NCBI RefSeq assembly: GCF_034262375.1
Contig: NZ_CP139558.1
Coordinates: forward strand, 4,898,001-4,962,000
DNA length: 64,000 nt
Direction of reading: 5' to 3'
Source of the DNA: Mucilaginibacter sabulilitoris
GTDB taxonomy: Bacteria > Bacteroidota > Bacteroidia > Sphingobacteriales > Sphingobacteriaceae
In this document: positions 53,701 through 62,016 of the stretch, piece by piece
Numbering within the stretch: the first letter of the stretch is position 1
Layout: every line of letters begins with the position of its first letter
Position numbers and translations under genes: made by a program
The notes under the pieces: model-generated
The model's input: the letters and a program-made list of their open reading frames with translations, nothing else
Databases searched by the model: none
What the model was told of the DNA's origin: nothing

Positions 53701-55759
53701 GCCGCCAGGAGAAATAAATATCACACCGATACCACCTGGGCTGATCAGAATAGAAATGGTAGCCAATATTCAAGATTCAACCGCAGTAAAATTTATAACC
53801 ACAGATAATATAACCGGAAATAAAAAGATCGAAATTCCTGAAGGCTACGTAGTGCGGGTAAGTATCCATGGCCTGACCAGGCGAGAATATTTCGCTGTAG
53901 ATACAAGCCGCTTCCATCCCTGGATGAAAACGATAGTGAATGCCCTTTCATCGCTTGGCGATGAACTCCCCGGCGACTACCTCACCCAGCCCACTCAGCT
54001 CATCTTTGAAGCGGCGATGAAACCTTTTAAAAAGCAGGATGCGGATACAGTGCCCTTGATTGAATATGATAATATCTGGAAAGATATAATACCGGCCGAA
54101 AACCCGGATCACCAGGTTATACTGGATATGGAAAAAAAATCTATTGAGTACGCCTATTTCAGCCGCTACAAAGTAAGTCACCAGGTTTGGCACTGGAACG
54201 GGCGGCTTGCAGGGGATCTCTTAAAATATTATGCAGAAATGCCTCCGGCCATTGTAACCAGCCCTCCGAATTTACTTGCTGACCTGAACCCGGTTCATGG
54301 AGGCCAGACAAACTTCGCGATGAAATGGGAGGCCTGGGAGTTTTCCGACAGACCGGATTTTTCCGCTTTGGAAAATACCGGGAATTTAAAAGCGGCCAGG
54401 ATCAACCGGCCGGCACCCTCTTACGAAAAACAAACGCTGTTTACCGACAACAGGCCGGCCGACGACAAAGCATTATATTATCGGTTTAAGTTCGAATTAT
54501 TCAGCAGATATGAATTGTTGGGAGGAGATTACATCGGCTCGCTTATATCAGAAATTAAAATATCGGATCGCATTGCGAATAAGGACATCATCAGACCAAA
54601 TCAATGGAAGAGATATATCAGGCCCAGCAGGAAACCTGCCGATTCAATTTTGACGAAACCCGTAATTCGTTTTGTTATCCCATTAACTGCTTCAATTGAT
54701 GAGTGTTCACCTTTAAACGAAATTGGCGGCGCTCCGCTGATGATCGTCGTAAACGACCGGTGGTTTTCTGAATTGGGGCTGGCTGAAAAACTGGAGGTCG
54801 GGATCGAACTGCAAAAGTATGACGCAAAGGACCAGCCTTCCGAATATTACTTAAATGGTGGCCCGGATCCGATACTTTCCGGAAGTGGGCTCGCGCAGGT
54901 TACCTTAACTGCAAACACCTCGATAGAATATCCTATACCTCCGCAAGGTAGCGAAACAAATCCATATAGCAGGAAAAACCCGGTAGCTGTATTTCTGCCT
55001 GAAGGCCCGGCCGGGCTCACCTTTGACATGGCAACAGCCACGCCAAAGCTTCTCGGCGCTACGTTTATTCTGAAAGCCGAGCATATCAATAAATTTCTTT
55101 CCGAAAACGCGGAGGTTAAAATGGGGGCCTGGTCAATGGTACAAATATCAGCCAGGCGAAGTATCAACAAGGCTTTTTGGGACACGCCTTCCGCGGACGC
55201 CCCGGAGATCAAAAGTGAATGGACGGCGGGGGAATGGGTACAGCTACTCCCGGATACCAATTCCCTTATCCCGTCGCAGTGGAAAAAAGAGCATGCGAAC
55301 TATGGTTTTGTCAAATTAAAAGCCGAAGGAAGTAATTTAAGAGCCATTCAGGATTTTATAATGCCCGTATTAAAGGCAGATGTTTTTACCGATCAAAACA
55401 AACAGGTTGTTCTGGAGTCAAAAACGGAAAAATACCTCATTATCTCCGAAAACGTAACCAACGCCGGAGGGCTTCCCACAGAAGTGTACAGGGCAACTTA
55501 CCACTACAAAGGCGGCAATATTTTCATCTTGAACGACCCTCACAAAGATGGCTTCAGTCCGGATGATCTCAGCGAGTGTTTCGCCCGGATCATTGTCGTC
55601 CGTGTAACAGGTAAAACAACCGATGAAAGTAAAAGCCTTTGGGAAATGCTTTTTGGAGAAAACATAAAGCGGACTATTCCATTTGGCGAGATCCAGGAAG
55701 ATCCGGCGGCAGCATTGCCTCTGATCAGCAAACGTATATCAGTAACAATAACACATTAA
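50708..55759 (+). CDS. Giant protein 2 (1683 aa), unknown family
   Basis: The protein has no signal peptide or membrane segment. The first 350 residues are beta-rich (NCEVSITIAGCAWFNKEDPT), 350-680 are helical, and the rest alternates beta domains with conserved-looking aromatic stretches (LWYGYNYNFAGFVALNSG; FWNWYAWNGCNLISDQGK; VSHQVWHWNGRLAGDLLKYY). The tail after 1450 has regular strands ending in RISVTITH. No repeats or known toxin motif were recognised. Tight coupling to giant protein 1 suggests that the two form one complex. Confidence 0.8.
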   Translation: MLQILIDPSMLTGVIQQSPQETNETGVEKPWNCEVSITIAGCAWFNKEDPTTIRDFASAEEFQDFFYPWRWAGEKPTHIRVNWLNNENDPFLPVTDLELIDNSFDSFNADAATVSKSYEDCLTTKIIQGTGQGTIAVSKDDVILNYEEVTRFDPGAPSKEHINSEIVITGQGSELHQSHMQTGYSGFLSSRMAQFAQKNCPINAALNLVFFAKGENLSKLETLPTGFIAYPVNLGNVHRRWKNPSAQKIDDIKYRITYDAGPNMQLVCPITPLPQKSAADTPIRLRDDNGDYLGYTDVSVYDAEDLLNKLVFKEKLIRKAISIFDSPSLFYDYLSHNAPAVSNIGNIADLQVFYENVNKILLGLMRDRYNLENPLNQNNTGLILDGLTPGQASGNLKDTDFSKGLIKLYNEKARELNLNLIAPGSIDAVMVNSAGLIRSEGWEAILKGYEAVEKAPPKFTDGAVEPDSVQKWLSCWKTLVVMRDLEANKQTMTAQFRSRILNVFNSLFTGETQQAARSLFEGITLEFFKYYSAGNLLIESILLDSNKNDAESQFNSDDTADIKNTLINTCLTAYLLNRKDKSIFSSINDELQLIDPLNIVPWNGLKGFLFTYDFNSATSAVRLDLDELTGSLLKHPADLPPNVLIKVDSLDTVPSGGAIQDDLSNEIAGHLLLMRRSKNLHVNVDELEEWRALNWSRINLNDMVNKKTLPLINDYLVPSFLPEADNLKTTHLTLSNERLSLIAGHDTFDENGANADHTANFTFSYLFENKIGNNGSTHTATIPPAYALWYGYNYNFAGFVALNSGVIPKVLRGPNAGNWVMPSIGKNEVTSFKTYKHLRRVAVTQPSTIVQAANDNKLAPLPLGLLPLACELPEWFAGNDDKGAGTEKNLPIYLLYDNNKGGTQRFLEIKVGKPMTNFWNWYAWNGCNLISDQGKTQLKTVLSREITVRGSNNLVNEYLHDPALSNDLVIVVEQLFPFKADKKPEYFKLTLDQGIPPAPPGEINITPIPPGLIRIEMVANIQDSTAVKFITTDNITGNKKIEIPEGYVVRVSIHGLTRREYFAVDTSRFHPWMKTIVNALSSLGDELPGDYLTQPTQLIFEAAMKPFKKQDADTVPLIEYDNIWKDIIPAENPDHQVILDMEKKSIEYAYFSRYKVSHQVWHWNGRLAGDLLKYYAEMPPAIVTSPPNLLADLNPVHGGQTNFAMKWEAWEFSDRPDFSALENTGNLKAARINRPAPSYEKQTLFTDNRPADDKALYYRFKFELFSRYELLGGDYIGSLISEIKISDRIANKDIIRPNQWKRYIRPSRKPADSILTKPVIRFVIPLTASIDECSPLNEIGGAPLMIVVNDRWFSELGLAEKLEVGIELQKYDAKDQPSEYYLNGGPDPILSGSGLAQVTLTANTSIEYPIPPQGSETNPYSRKNPVAVFLPEGPAGLTFDMATATPKLLGATFILKAEHINKFLSENAEVKMGAWSMVQISARRSINKAFWDTPSADAPEIKSEWTAGEWVQLLPDTNSLIPSQWKKEHANYGFVKLKAEGSNLRAIQDFIMPVLKADVFTDQNKQVVLESKTEKYLIISENVTNAGGLPTEVYRATYHYKGGNIFILNDPHKDGFSPDDLSECFARIIVVRVTGKTTDESKSLWEMLFGENIKRTIPFGEIQEDPAAALPLISKRISVTITH

Positions 55760-55762
55760 AAC

Positions 55763-56185
55763 ATGGGAATTACATTTAAAATCACGCGAAAAAACGGAGG
55801 AAAAGCAGAAGGCGTATTGAGCTGGCCGGAAAAAAATTTAAGTTCACCGGCTGTATCCGGACCCTATGGAGCCGGATTTATCGAATCAGGAGCTTATCGC
55901 GCAAGACGGAATGTTTTGTTGGACAAAGACGGGATCCCGGCCTATTGCGACCCGAACAGTAAATGCTGGTTTCAATTGCTGGATCCCCAATTTCAGACAG
56001 CAAGAACTGATATCGGGATCCATCCGGATGGCAATGTACCAGGAACAGAAGGCTGTATTGGAATTACAGTAAACGATACCAAACCCTGGTATGACGCGCT
56101 TTACAGTGTTGCCTCCGGTTCGTATACTACGGTAGATGTCACTGAAGAGATACTCATTGCTGACAACGGTAATGGGGACGTTTAA
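55763..56185 (+). CDS. Small L,D-transpeptidase-like protein
   Basis: The 140-aa protein contains IGIHPDGNVPGTEGCIGI, a YkuD-like active-site stretch with His87 and nucleophile Cys98, and little else beyond a beta core. Family enzymes cross-link or trim peptidoglycan. There is no signal peptide, so it needs release or transport with its partners. It begins 3 bp after giant protein 2 and ends the rightward operon. Confidence 0.7.
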   Translation: MGITFKITRKNGGKAEGVLSWPEKNLSSPAVSGPYGAGFIESGAYRARRNVLLDKDGIPAYCDPNSKCWFQLLDPQFQTARTDIGIHPDGNVPGTEGCIGITVNDTKPWYDALYSVASGSYTTVDVTEEILIADNGNGDV

Positions 56186-56210
56186 CATACCGTGCTCAGT
56201 TTGATACGAT

Positions 56211-57119
56211 TTAAAACCAATCCCTTTTGAAGATTTTTTTTCTGGAGTTCCAGATTGGCGCTTGAGCGACCAGTTTTCGCTCATCATAAACTGCCAAAAG
56301 CTCAGCGCCAAACTGACTGATGAACGGTACAAGCACATCTTCACATTGAAAATGCCACCACTCCGCACACAGGTATGTTTCCGGGAAACAAGCCCTGGAT
56401 CCAATACCGGAAAATCCGTTTTGCCTGGCTATGTCGGTAAAGTCTATTACCTGGGCTGTTTGCTGATTAACGGAGATTGATTTTGTAGCCGGATGATAAA
56501 CAACTTCATCAGCCCTCGAACTCCCCATCGGCGATACCACCTTATTCCAGACATTCCAATGTTTCGTTCCTGCTTTTTCGATAAGGTAAACCCCGGATGC
56601 AGCACCCGTCATTCCGGAGTTGGTATCAAGATCAAGTGCGATACCTGTATAATGCATAGACGTAGCTGATCTGCCCGCAGAAACCGTTGCATTTATTGGT
56701 CTCAGCGATCCCGTGGATGTCACCATGCCGCCGTTTTCATGGACCGTATGATACAATTTCTCATAGAAAGGAAGCACATCAGATCGCAGGACAAACGGAA
56801 TTGTTGAGCCTTGGAAGGCATCATTAGGAATCCCGGTCGAAACCAGTTTAAGTTTTCTGTCAATCGTCCATTGTTTCTGGAGCTCCCACAAAGTTTCTTC
56901 ACCGGGAATGCCATCGGGCTGCTGAATATCCATCTTATTTCGTTGGAATTCTTTGACCAAGTCGCTGATATTAGTCCGGTCGACCGGATCGGTCGGTGTA
57001 ATGATGCCATTAAAAACCAGGAGTTCCTTTAGCCGCGCAAAATACTGGGTTTCTACCGGCGTAAAACTGTCCAGGGATATCCTAAGATAAGTAAGGAGTG
57101 ATTGTAGTTCTTCTGACAT
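56211..57119 (-). CDS. M15-type peptidoglycan peptidase with PG-binding domain
   Basis: The 302-aa protein has an N-terminal peptidoglycan-binding-like domain (residues about 50-82, VKEFQRNKMDIQQPDGIPGE) and an M15 catalytic domain: SMHYTGIALDLD (His156, Asp163) and CAEWWHFQCED (Glu and His near 258-261), the zinc-binding set. It should cut peptide cross-links in peptidoglycan like phage endolysins or D-Ala-D-Ala carboxypeptidases. No signal peptide is present, as in endolysins. It ends the leftward operon, converging on the transpeptidase-like gene. Confidence 0.82.
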   Translation of the reverse strand: MSEELQSLLTYLRISLDSFTPVETQYFARLKELLVFNGIITPTDPVDRTNISDLVKEFQRNKMDIQQPDGIPGEETLWELQKQWTIDRKLKLVSTGIPNDAFQGSTIPFVLRSDVLPFYEKLYHTVHENGGMVTSTGSLRPINATVSAGRSATSMHYTGIALDLDTNSGMTGAASGVYLIEKAGTKHWNVWNKVVSPMGSSRADEVVYHPATKSISVNQQTAQVIDFTDIARQNGFSGIGSRACFPETYLCAEWWHFQCEDVLVPFISQFGAELLAVYDERKLVAQAPIWNSRKKIFKRDWF

Positions 57120-57137
57120 GTCGATAATATTAAATTG

Positions 57138-57308
57138 TTATTTAACAAGTAAACCCGCGATCAAACCACCGGCTAAACCACCAACTAAAGCCCTCCACCA
57201 CCAATTCTTCCGGCTATCACGAAGTACCTCGTTGGCTGCACCCTTTATTTTGTCGTTCGGATCTATAGTTGTCTCCAGGTAATATGGTTTAAATGGCGTA
57301 GTAAGCAT
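57138..57308 (-). CDS. Small glycine-zipper membrane protein, holin-like (56 aa)
   Basis: A 56-aa frame ends in WWWRALVGGLAGGLIAGLLV plus K, a single glycine-zipper helix, after a soluble stretch (TIDPNDKIKGAANEVLRDSR). It starts 18 bp upstream of the M15 peptidase's ATG... its stop is 18 bp before that start. Position directly beside an endolysin-like gene suggests a holin-like or spanin-like role; this is inference. It overlaps the preceding gene's broken 3' end in another frame, so part of that gene could instead be the same protein. Confidence 0.5.
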   Translation of the reverse strand: MLTTPFKPYYLETTIDPNDKIKGAANEVLRDSRKNWWWRALVGGLAGGLIAGLLVK

Positions 57309-58011
57309 AGTATTGTTTGCCTCGTGATCGTTTGAATATCCCCGATTCCGCTGTTAATACCCTTAGTAGAGTCCAGCAATTCCGCTGTTTTTTTAATGAT
57401 GTCCTTCGAATTGCTATCCAATTGAAAGTACCGCTCCAGGCTCCTGATCCCTGAAACCAACAGCAGCTTGCATTGTGCCATAGGATAATAGGCGTCAGGA
57501 AATTAGAATCATCAAAGACATTAAGGGTATTGTCGGCTTTGTTGTTGATACTAAATAAAAATCGCACCTCTGGTTCAAGAAGTTCCAAGCTGTTCAAGTA
57601 GGCTTCTATTTCTGCGTTTAAATAGAAATATAAAAAAGAAGTTGGCACAGGCTTACCATGTACTAGGGGATTTACACCATACATTCTAGAGTTTCTTATC
57701 TCTTTCCGTACCTCATCCATTAGCTTAGGCAAGCTTTCGGTTTGCGATCGCAGTTTATTCCTTGAATCCGGTTTTCCCTCCCGCCTGCATTCATCGAACA
57801 ATGTCTTAAAATCGGCGAGCGGCACGTCGACTTTCCGGATCGAGTTTTGGAGTGTATCACCCTCACCGGGAAAATTGGCGAGCAAACCCTCCTTTTTCCA
57901 GTCCTCAAGATCTTTATTCCGTACTTGCGCTTCACTCTGGATACTGAAGCCGGTCGCGATCAAAAGCAGAATTGACATTATTTTTTTCATAAACTTTTTA
58001 ATTGGTCGCAT
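57263..58011 (-). pseudogene. Secreted protein gene with frame break
   Basis: The start at 58011 (or the Met at residue 8) gives a signal peptide (MSILLLIATGFSIQSEAQ) and a helical mature part down to VFDDSNFLTPI near 57490. The same frame then turns into Trp/Cys-rich nonsense, while the -1 frame reads a coherent helix (CKLLLVSGIRSLERYFQLDS...KDIIKKTAELLDSTKGINSG) to 57263. One base is therefore missing or extra near 57485. It is either a read error or a broken gene. Function unknown. Confidence 0.55.
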
Positions 58012-58459
58012 TTTCTATATGGGAGACTTTCCGTTTGATTTCCTTTACATTGGTGTTAATAGTGTCGATCTTCGCCGCCGACAACGTATCTTTTCTTAGC
58101 ATCAAAGTAGTATCATGCCGGGTGATAATGAAAATACTGGTATCGCTTTTACCATGCCCCTCATTATCCGTGCCTCCCTCCCCAGCCCCTCCCGATAAAA
58201 TATTTTTAACATCGCCTGCAGTTGTCGCGGATATAAACGGGGCGCTCACATTGATCTCTGCGTCTATGACCGGTTTGAATATAGGGATCAGCAGCCAGGC
58301 GATCACCGTTAAAAAAAGCCATAACCGGTTGCTGATAAAAGCAGTCGCCTTCATTTCCGCTTCCACCGGTTTTTCAAATAATTGCTGAACTTTGCTGATC
58401 GTATTGACATACAGGTAGAGCGATAACGTAGTGAAGAATATACTCATCAACATCAGCAT
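57998..58459 (-). CDS. Membrane protein of the leftward operon (153 aa)
   Basis: Two hydrophobic helices (MLMLMSIFFTTLSLYLYVNT and RLWLFLTVIAWLLIPIF) bracket a charged cytoplasmic loop, followed by a periplasm-type tail with a glycine-rich stretch GGAGEGGTDNEGHG and a C-terminal amphipathic helix. It overlaps the start of the secreted protein gene by 14 bp. No family recognised. Confidence 0.6.
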   Translation of the reverse strand: MLMLMSIFFTTLSLYLYVNTISKVQQLFEKPVEAEMKATAFISNRLWLFLTVIAWLLIPIFKPVIDAEINVSAPFISATTAGDVKNILSGGAGEGGTDNEGHGKSDTSIFIITRHDTTLMLRKDTLSAAKIDTINTNVKEIKRKVSHIENATN

Positions 58460-58491
58460 TCCTTTTGCCTGTACACTTCTCAGCTGGATCC

Positions 58492-58812
58492 CTAAAATTT
58501 TTTAGCCGATTTATCCAGTTCTTGCCTGATATTTAAAAGGCTTGCTTTAAGCATTTTCAGAAACTGAATATCTCCCCTGCTCAATTGCGTCGAATCGCTG
58601 AATCTAAGGGAAGAATGGTAACGCTTAGCATTTTGAAAGTTAGGTTGCCGGCTCAAATCCCGCTTTGATATTAAAACCGAAAGGTTATTATGAAAGCCAA
58701 ACACTTCTTGTCCCCAAGCCTCTAGCAAGCAGTCATCAATAATATATGACTTTGAATCCTTAGCAGTTTGCCTGGTGAATTCCCCCGCTTTGCGCGAAAA
58801 CTTCAAGAGCAT
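58492..58812 (-). CDS. Soluble helical protein or continuation of the four-span protein (106 aa)
   Basis: A 106-aa basic helical frame (KAGEFTRQTAKDSKSYIIDD, then GDIQFLKMLKASLLNIRQEL). It overlaps the end of the membrane gene by 53 bp in another frame. Either the two overlap as real genes, or a frame break splits one protein with an N-terminal membrane part and this C-terminal part. Confidence 0.45.
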   Translation of the reverse strand: MLLKFSRKAGEFTRQTAKDSKSYIIDDCLLEAWGQEVFGFHNNLSVLISKRDLSRQPNFQNAKRYHSSLRFSDSTQLSRGDIQFLKMLKASLLNIRQELDKSAKKF

Positions 58813-59539
58813 GCCAGTTCCTGATGGTAGAATCGGTCTTAACCAAGCTATCTATGTAATGGATCTGGGGCGTGACGGTATCATTAATTTGCTGTAACCC
58901 GAAGCCAAACCGTCCGGCCTCAGTGCCAGCAAGCTTATTCTCTCCGTCACTGCGACGCTTTAACCAATTGGCCAGAAAAAGGTAAGCCACAACGAACAGC
59001 AAAAGACCGGCGAGCAACGAAAACACATACGATTGATAAAAACCACTTTTGGCCTTATCTAAACGCTCCTTTTTCAGACCGGAGCCTTCAATAAAACTTG
59101 ACGCGAATTGATAACAAAGCCGTAGCAAGACCGTGTTAATGACAAAATATAACGCCAGGATTGTCCAAAGAATGAAATCCTCCCAATGCAGGTAAAATCC
59201 CCAGACCGTTACAGCAATCTGGCACAAAATAAAAGCTGGAAAAACCCATATAAAAACCCGGCTGCACTTTTCAAGTTTGCCAACTTCATTAAAAGGCGGC
59301 ATGTATTTAATCAGCAATTTATGATGTATGAAAAACCAGGTTAAAAGCGAAACAGGCGCCAAAAGAAAATAAACAAGGGTGAAGGATCTATAAGCCGTCA
59401 GATAACCGATCCTCAGTAAATTATGAAGATAGCTCCAGATCTGCGGCGCCAGCAGCTGGAAGGACACCACACTGATAAATGCAGTCCAGACCAGGCTCTT
59501 CAAACTGCCTAAGAAATTATCGTCGGTGGTTTCTTTCAT
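58760..59539 (-). CDS. Four-span membrane protein heading the leftward operon
   Basis: The 259-aa protein (ATG 59539; a GTG at 59554 is less likely) has four or five hydrophobic segments (WTAFISVVSFQLLAPQIW, FTLVYFLLAPVSLLTWFF, RVFIWVFPAFILCQIAVTVW, FILWTILALYFVINTVLL, YVFSLLAGLLLFVVAYLF) and a polar C-terminal tail. It is the first gene after promoter box B and probably an inner-membrane component of the locus. No family recognised. Confidence 0.65.
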   Translation of the reverse strand: MKETTDDNFLGSLKSLVWTAFISVVSFQLLAPQIWSYLHNLLRIGYLTAYRSFTLVYFLLAPVSLLTWFFIHHKLLIKYMPPFNEVGKLEKCSRVFIWVFPAFILCQIAVTVWGFYLHWEDFILWTILALYFVINTVLLRLCYQFASSFIEGSGLKKERLDKAKSGFYQSYVFSLLAGLLLFVVAYLFLANWLKRRSDGENKLAGTEAGRFGFGLQQINDTVTPQIHYIDSLVKTDSTIRNWHALEVFAQSGGIHQANC

Positions 59540-59567
59540 AGCTTCACATTGCACACTTATTATACAA

Positions 59568-59619
59568 TATGAAATTATATTATGCTACGTATAAAATAAA
59601 TAGCAATTTCTTGTCATTT
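59568..59619 (-). promoter_or_regulatory. Composite promoter box B of the giant-protein locus
   Basis: On the minus strand the 25-bp box (59595-59619) is identical to box A at 42878-42902. After the same 11-bp spacing it is followed by ATAATATAATTTCATA (59568-59583), one base different from box A. It drives the leftward operon from 59539 and lies 49 bp from the divergent PAS-LuxR gene. Confidence 0.75.
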
Positions 59620-59668
59620 TCCATATTAAATTATTGTAAATTGCTGATACCTAACACTAACTTACGAC

Positions 59669-60478
59669 ATGAACAACAGACCTAACCCCACCTGGCTTCA
59701 TTATTTACACATCTCAAAAAACAAAACCAGCGATTTAATACTGGAAGACCCCGGTCCAATAGAGACCATGATCGGCAACCTGAGCGGCAATTCCTTTGAC
59801 CTGCTTGCGCATAACGCTCCGGTTGTATACCTGAACGATTACCGCAGCAACAGTTACGTTTTCATGTCTAAAACGATCAAATCGCTTTGCGGACATGATG
59901 CCGAAGCCTTTATCAGGGGCGGCATCGGGCATGCCGTTAGTCTCTTCCACAAAGATGACCTGCGCCTGTTCAATGAGCAGATCTTCCCTGACCGCCTGAA
60001 ATTTCTCAAATCCATACCCGCTTCGGAACATAAGAATTATTTATTCAGCTATAACTTCAGAATAAAAACAAAAGCGGGGCATTATATCAGTATTTTGCAG
60101 AAAAATACTTTCATACAATCTGATCTTAGGGGAAACCCGCTCATGAGCCTGGGCATGATCTATGATATTTCCGCCTATGCCGACCCTGCAAAGACCGTGC
60201 ACACCATCGATAAATTCAGCACTGACGCGCCATGCAGTAAGATCCAGACCTTAGAGCAGACAAATTATTACCTGGATGACCGGTATAAACAGTTCTCCAA
60301 CCGGGAAAGAGAAGTGCTCTTATGGATGGCCGACGGCCTAACTAGCAAGGAGATCGCCGACAAGCTCTCTCTCAGTGAACACACCGTGATAAACCACCGC
60401 AGGAACATGCAGGAAAAGACCAACACCCCCAACGCCATCAGCCTGGTCGCCTACTCCATCAAAAAGAACCTGATTTAA
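59669..60478 (+). CDS. PAS-LuxR transcriptional regulator
   Basis: The 269-aa protein has a central PAS-like sensor (residues about 45-175, VVYLNDYRSNSYVFMSKTIK, SLFHKDDLRLF, SYNFRIKTKAGHYISILQ) and a C-terminal GerE HTH (FSNREREVLLWMADGLTSKE, LSLSEHTVINHRRNMQEKTN). It is divergent from the leftward operon and adjacent to promoter box B, so it is the leading candidate for the factor that reads boxes A and B. The ligand is unknown. Confidence 0.85.
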   Translation: MNNRPNPTWLHYLHISKNKTSDLILEDPGPIETMIGNLSGNSFDLLAHNAPVVYLNDYRSNSYVFMSKTIKSLCGHDAEAFIRGGIGHAVSLFHKDDLRLFNEQIFPDRLKFLKSIPASEHKNYLFSYNFRIKTKAGHYISILQKNTFIQSDLRGNPLMSLGMIYDISAYADPAKTVHTIDKFSTDAPCSKIQTLEQTNYYLDDRYKQFSNREREVLLWMADGLTSKEIADKLSLSEHTVINHRRNMQEKTNTPNAISLVAYSIKKNLI

Positions 60479-60503
60479 TGACCGTATCTCCCCCTAACCT
60501 ACT

Positions 60504-61346
60504 ATGAAACCCATTCATGCCGAAAAACAATACCTGTCCGTCGAAGGCATCACCATCGCCTACCAAGAACGAAATCCCGACCAACTCAACACCATATTTT
60601 TTATTCACGGCAACTCCGGTTCCGGGCGCACCTGGATCAGGCAGCTCGATGACCCCTTATTCGACGCTTTCAGAATGGTCGCCTTCGATCTGCCGGGACA
60701 TGGCGAATCGGCCGTACCACATCCCAGCACTGTCTATTATGCGGTCACGGGACTCGCCAGGATCTTGGCTGCGGCTATCAAAAAGCTGGCTGCGAATAAG
60801 CCCTATATTTTAGTTGGGGTATCTCTCGGGACCAATATTTCCTGCGAATGCCTGCCTGAACTTGGCGCTAAAGGGATCGTATTGATCAGCCCCTGCATCA
60901 TAGGCGAGGATTACCCTGTTCATGAAATCTTTAAGCCGGATGCCGACCTGCGTACGGTTTTCACGGATGATCCGGATGAAGCTCTTATCCGACAGACGCT
61001 GGAAGCCTGTCTTTATAAGACTTCAAGAGATCTTATCGCCGACATGATATCCGATTACAAAAAAGTAAAAGGAAATTTCAGGAGCCTACTCTATCAAAGC
61101 GTCCAGGATCAGCGGTACCAGGATGAAGTCAAACTTCTGGAACAAAGCGGGCTTCGGCCTCTGGTGATCTTCGGCAGAACGGACCCCATCAGCAACATCA
61201 ATTATTTGGACCACTGGCAGGAAAATGTATGGTCAAAGGAGATTCACAAATTGAACAGCGCCAGTCATTTCGCACACCTCGACCAAAACGATTCAATTAA
61301 CCAGCTTTTATACCATTATGTAACGGATTCACTTACTGATCAATAA
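60504..61346 (+). CDS. Alpha/beta hydrolase
   Basis: The 280-aa protein has the alpha/beta hydrolase layout: oxyanion HGNSGSGRTW, strand/loop FDLPGHGES, nucleophile elbow GVSLG (Ser107), acid GRTDP (Asp227) and a histidine in SASHFAHLD (His255 or His258). It is 25 bp downstream of the LuxR gene and probably co-transcribed. The substrate is unknown; it could make or break a small signal sensed by the PAS domain (inference). Confidence 0.85.
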   Translation: MKPIHAEKQYLSVEGITIAYQERNPDQLNTIFFIHGNSGSGRTWIRQLDDPLFDAFRMVAFDLPGHGESAVPHPSTVYYAVTGLARILAAAIKKLAANKPYILVGVSLGTNISCECLPELGAKGIVLISPCIIGEDYPVHEIFKPDADLRTVFTDDPDEALIRQTLEACLYKTSRDLIADMISDYKKVKGNFRSLLYQSVQDQRYQDEVKLLEQSGLRPLVIFGRTDPISNINYLDHWQENVWSKEIHKLNSASHFAHLDQNDSINQLLYHYVTDSLTDQ

Positions 61347-62016
61347 CACATTTATCTCAGCATCTCCAGTCTACCAACTCCGATTCCCAATCCAGAAAAG
61401 CTTGATCGGCCTGTTGGTGACTGTATAGTCCGCTGTATTCTCTCCGAAATAATTGCCAATATAATCAATCTCCTACTCTCTCGACACACATATATATCAA
61501 CATTGCGTACCCCTGCATTTTTCTTAAATGAAACCTAAACCCGCTCTCAGTTTTAGTTGAGTGAGCATTAAGTGAGCGAAGCAAAAACATACAATACCAC
61601 TTTGATAATAAATTACTTAAGTAAGGATTAGACTCTTCCGGACAAATCCATTGTCACTTTCGTTCAGAACGATTATAAAAAGTGCGCTAATTCCATAATA
61701 AATTTATAAGCATAACACTCATCTTACGAGATGAGCCAATAATATTTGTCATAAGGGTACTATTTTCTAAATTCCTCTAAAATTGTCTATTGGTTCATAA
61801 AACTGTAATACAATAAGCTTAATTTTTGCCTTCCATATTAAGAATTATGAATATACTCAAACTTAATTTTGACCGGCACAGATCAAAACCAATAAAGAAG
61901 GAATATAGAATCAAATTAGTTACTATAGTTGAAATAATAATAGATTTAAATAATATCAACTTTCACGCTTTGAAAAGATTTGCCGATTTTCTACTTTTAT
62001 TATCCTAAACATTATC
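61347..62016. other. 670-bp stretch without a clear gene
   Basis: AT-rich and without a convincing coding frame; a 60-codon rightward frame from 61826 has poor composition and is not accepted. A small hairpin CTCATCT-TACG-AGATGAG lies at 61718-61735. The region should hold the promoter of the TerB-C-type gene. Confidence 0.4.

Noticed and set aside
44033..55759. Classical Tc toxin or RHS system
   Set aside because: Sizes are suggestive, but no YD/RHS repeats or recognisable TcA/TcB motifs are seen; kept only as an analogy.
55886..56404. 172-aa leftward frame across the transpeptidase/peptidase junction
   Set aside because: Overlaps two better-supported convergent genes and lacks any coding signature.
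61826..62008. 60-aa rightward frame before the TerB-C gene
   Set aside because: Ile/Lys/Asn-rich low-complexity product expected by chance in AT-rich DNA.
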